Below are positions 6,479-7,446 of a stretch of 7,446 bases of DNA, piece by piece. This DNA comes from an uncultured Christensenellaceae bacterium (GTDB lineage Bacteria > Bacillota > Clostridia > Christensenellales > UBA1242), in NCBI GenBank assembly GCA_949902685.1, contig CATLDS010000022.1, positions 1-7,446 of the forward strand, written 5' to 3'. How positions within the stretch are numbered: position 1 is the first letter of the stretch; each line of letters starts with the position of its first letter. The position numbers and the translations under genes are program-made. The notes under the pieces were generated by a model. It saw nothing but the letters and a program-made list of their open reading frames with translations, was not told the DNA's origin and did no database searches.

Positions 6479-6996
6479 TGGATGAAATCGTAGAAAAGAA
6501 AACTGTAAAGAAAACTACAACTAAAGTAGTTAAAGCAGAGCCAAAGGCTGAAACTAAAACTACTGTAAAAACTACTAAGGCTCCTAAATCTAAGACTGCT
6601 AAGGCCAAAGTTCAAGAGTTCTTAGGTACAGGTAGAAGAAAATGTTCAGTTGCACGTGTTCGTTTGACAACTGGTACTGGAAGTATCAAAGTTAATGGTG
6701 AAGGGTTGAAAGAATACTTTGACCTTGATACATTGATTACTATCGTTAAACAACCATTGGTTTTAACTGAGACTGAAGGTAATGTTGATATTACTGCTAA
6801 TATCTATGGCGGTGGTAAGGCTGGTCAGGCTGGTGCTCTACGTCATGGTATTACTAGAGCATTAATGGAATTTAGACCCGAGTTCCGCCCTGCTCTTAAA
6901 AAAGCTGGTTTCGTTACTCGTGATGCTAGAAAGAAAGAACGTAAAAAATACGGTCTCAAGAAAGCACGTCGTGCTCCACAATTCAGTAAGAGATAA
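6478..6996 (+). CDS. rpsI: 30S ribosomal protein S9 with a Lys/Thr/Ala-rich N-terminal extension
   Basis: Small-subunit head protein whose C-terminal tail reaches the P-site tRNA. The conserved domain runs from about residue 46 ([16 protein letters not shown]) through [23 protein letters not shown] and [21 protein letters not shown] to the canonical final SKR. At 172 residues it is about 40 longer than the usual 130: residues 1-44 are almost entirely Lys, Thr, Ala, Val and Glu with repeated TK/KTT words, low in complexity and probably disordered. The extension is likely genuine, because the ATG overlaps the rplM stop and has the strongest Shine-Dalgarno in the window, GGAGGT (6464-6469), 8 bases upstream, and no better start exists at the domain boundary. 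A terminator follows immediately. Confidence 0.98.
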   Translation: MDEIVEKKTVKKTTTKVVKAEPKAETKTTVKTTKAPKSKTAKAKVQEFLGTGRRKCSVARVRLTTGTGSIKVNGEGLKEYFDLDTLITIVKQPLVLTETEGNVDITANIYGGGKAGQAGALRHGITRALMEFRPEFRPALKKAGFVTRDARKKERKKYGLKKARRAPQFSKR

Positions 6997-6997
6997 G

Positions 6998-7022
6998 AAA
7001 ATGTGCGTATGCACATTTTTTT
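6998..7022 (+). terminator. Intrinsic terminator of the rplM-rpsI operon
   Basis: Perfect nine-base-pair stem AAAATGTGC (6998-7006) with GCACATTTT (7011-7019), tetraloop GTAT, and a run of seven T residues (7016-7022). It begins one base after the rpsI stop codon. Confidence 0.92.
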
Positions 7023-7050
7023 GTTTACCCAAGTGCGTTTATACTTTCAC

Positions 7051-7076
7051 CATCTCTCAATTAAAAAATAGAGATG
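7051..7076. repeat. Degenerate first copy of the repeat hairpin
   Basis: CATCTCT (7051-7057) and AGAGATG (7070-7076) form a seven-base stem around an A-rich 12-base loop. It resembles the hairpin inside the two following 61-bp units but has several substitutions, suggesting an older copy. The preceding bases (about 7036-7050) only loosely resemble the rest of the unit. Confidence 0.6.
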
Positions 7077-7080
7077 TGCC

Positions 7081-7202
7081 CTCTTAACTAAAAGATTGTT
7101 TGTAGTTTCGTCACATCTCATAAAAAAGAGAGATGTGCTGCCTCTCAACTAAAAGATTGTTTGTAGTTTCGTCACATCTCATAAAAAAGAGAGATGTTGA
7201 TT
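7081..7202. repeat. Two tandem copies of a 61-bp repeat, each with an internal hairpin
   Basis: Unit 1 starts at 7081 and unit 2 at 7142. A stretch of 51 bases is identical between them (7086-7136 and 7147-7197); just upstream only one of five bases differs, and the last few bases of unit 2 diverge. Each unit holds TTTGTAGTTTCG (7099-7110; 7160-7171) followed by CACATCTC, a ten-base A-rich loop and GAGATGT, an eight- or seven-base-pair hairpin. The hairpin arms and A-rich loop are kept in the degenerate upstream copy too. Function unknown. Confidence 0.95.
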
Positions 7203-7220
7203 TACACTCGAAACTACAAA
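7160..7220. repeat. Large inverted repeat enclosing the last repeat hairpin
   Basis: TTTGTAGTTTCG (7160-7171) is perfectly complementary to CGAAACTACAAA (7209-7220), and similarity continues outward to GAT on the left and ATC on the right. The arms enclose the CACATCTC/GAGATGT hairpin (7173-7197), so a single strand could form a long stem topped by a second stem. Unit 1's copy (7099-7110) could compete for the same right arm. Confidence 0.85.
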
Positions 7221-7233
7221 TCATCTAAGAATG

Positions 7234-7264
7234 TGAATTCATTAACTATTGTTAATCTAATTCA
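7234..7264. repeat. Imperfect inverted repeat with TATT loop
   Basis: TGAATT (7234-7239) pairs with AATTCA (7259-7264), and ATTAAC (7241-7246) with GTTAAT (7251-7256), split by a small internal loop of one and two bases. The loop is TATT. There is no T-tract on either side, so it is not a standard terminator; an operator-like site or RNA element is possible. Confidence 0.6.
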
Positions 7265-7284
7265 TAATCAAATATCATAGTTTT

Positions 7285-7311
7285 TTTAGAGCATAGAACT
7301 ATCTCTCTAAA
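7285..7311. repeat. Inverted repeat TTTAGAG / CTCTAAA
   Basis: TTTAGAG (7285-7291) and CTCTAAA (7305-7311) form a seven-base stem with a 13-base loop. The T-run (7281-7287) lies before it on the plus strand, so on the minus strand it becomes trailing A residues: the wrong polarity for a terminator in either direction. Confidence 0.5.
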
Positions 7312-7312
7312 G

Positions 7313-7331
7313 TGTAAGGATTAACCTTACA
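7313..7331. repeat. Perfect inverted repeat TGTAAGG / CCTTACA
   Basis: Seven-base stem (7313-7319 with 7325-7331) around ATTAA. AGTGTAA also recurs directly at 7311-7317 and 7332-7338, a 21-bp (two helical turns) spacing. It lies 18 bases past the stop of the minus-strand gene, but no T-tract follows on that strand; it could be a weak 3'-end hairpin or a protein-binding site. Confidence 0.6.
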
Positions 7332-7348
7332 AGTGTAATATGTGCGGA

Positions 7349-7446
7349 TTATTTCGTTTTATTCGTAGTTTTTTTATCTTTTTTTAAAAACACTATTACA
7401 ATATTTACAATTAAAATAGCGACTAGTACACAAATTAAATCTCTGT
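7349..7446 (-). CDS. C-terminal end of a probable membrane protein, cut by window edge
   Basis: On the minus strand a frame enters from the right edge and ends at TAA (7351-7349). Its 31 visible residues are about 18 hydrophobic ones (LICVLVAILIVNIVIVFL) followed by a short basic, Thr-rich tail (KKDKKTTNKTK). That is what a final transmembrane helix with a cytoplasmic end looks like. The stretch is too short to name a family, and AT-rich non-coding DNA can mimic hydrophobic codons; the start and most of the gene are outside the window. It would converge on rpsI. Confidence 0.5.
   Translation of the reverse strand, partial: RDLICVLVAILIVNIVIVFLKKDKKTTNKTK

Larger units (their letters stand above)
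6997..7348. other. Non-coding region between convergent genes, rich in repeats and hairpins
   Basis: About 350 bases with no credible reading frame on either strand. After the rpsI terminator it holds a degenerate then two near-perfect repeat units, an inverted copy of the repeat core, and three more inverted repeats. No tRNA, CRISPR spacers, recognisable origin or transposase fragment is visible. Confidence 0.7.

Noticed and set aside
5995..6608. Minus-strand open frames at 5995-6198 and 6396-6608
   Set aside because: Antisense shadows of rplM, its leader and rpsI.
7081..7202. CRISPR array
   Set aside because: The two units are contiguous with identity through nearly the whole 61 bp, so there is no repeat-spacer alternation, and no cas gene is present.
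7340..7387. Short plus-strand frame starting with ATG at 7340 (15 residues)
   Set aside because: Very short, no Shine-Dalgarno, and runs through T-rich DNA better explained by the minus-strand hydrophobic frame.

Overview
This is an AT-rich, gene-dense bacterial window from a low-GC anaerobe, most likely a Firmicute (Bacilli or Clostridia) or a close relative. The grounds are a full-type pyruvate:ferredoxin oxidoreductase, the Firmicute gene neighbourhood truA / rplM-rpsI, strong AGGAG-type ribosome binding sites, and an rplM leader resembling the Firmicute L13 leader RNA. Stops are read normally: truA ends at TGA and the tryptophans at motif positions are TGG, so there is no sign of a Mycoplasma-type code. 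I cannot name the species.

Layout: (1) 1-3381, minus strand: nifJ, pyruvate:ferredoxin oxidoreductase, open for 1127 codons and cut at its C-terminus by the window edge. (2) 3382-3520: divergent promoter region. (3) 3521-4240, plus: truA, tRNA pseudouridine synthase, with no Shine-Dalgarno and a promoter placed for a leaderless mRNA. (4) 4292-5041 and 5126-5866, plus: two tandem full-length paralogues of an unrecognised four-helix membrane protein, each with its own extended -10 promoter and a very short leader. They sit between truA and rplM, which are often adjacent in Firmicutes. (5) 5867-6040: strong promoter and structured leader of the ribosomal operon. (6) 6041-6996, plus: rplM-rpsI, overlapping by one base, closed by a clear terminator. 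(7) 6997-7348: non-coding region with a 61-bp tandem repeat, an inverted copy of its core and several hairpins. (8) 7349-7446, minus: the last 31 codons of a gene that seems to encode a membrane-anchored protein.

The identifiable genes are core functions: pyruvate oxidation to acetyl-CoA, tRNA modification, and two ribosomal proteins made as one operon. The candidates for something undescribed are the paralogous membrane protein pair (4292-5866) and the repeat/hairpin region downstream of rpsI (7051-7331). Neither can be given a function from sequence alone.
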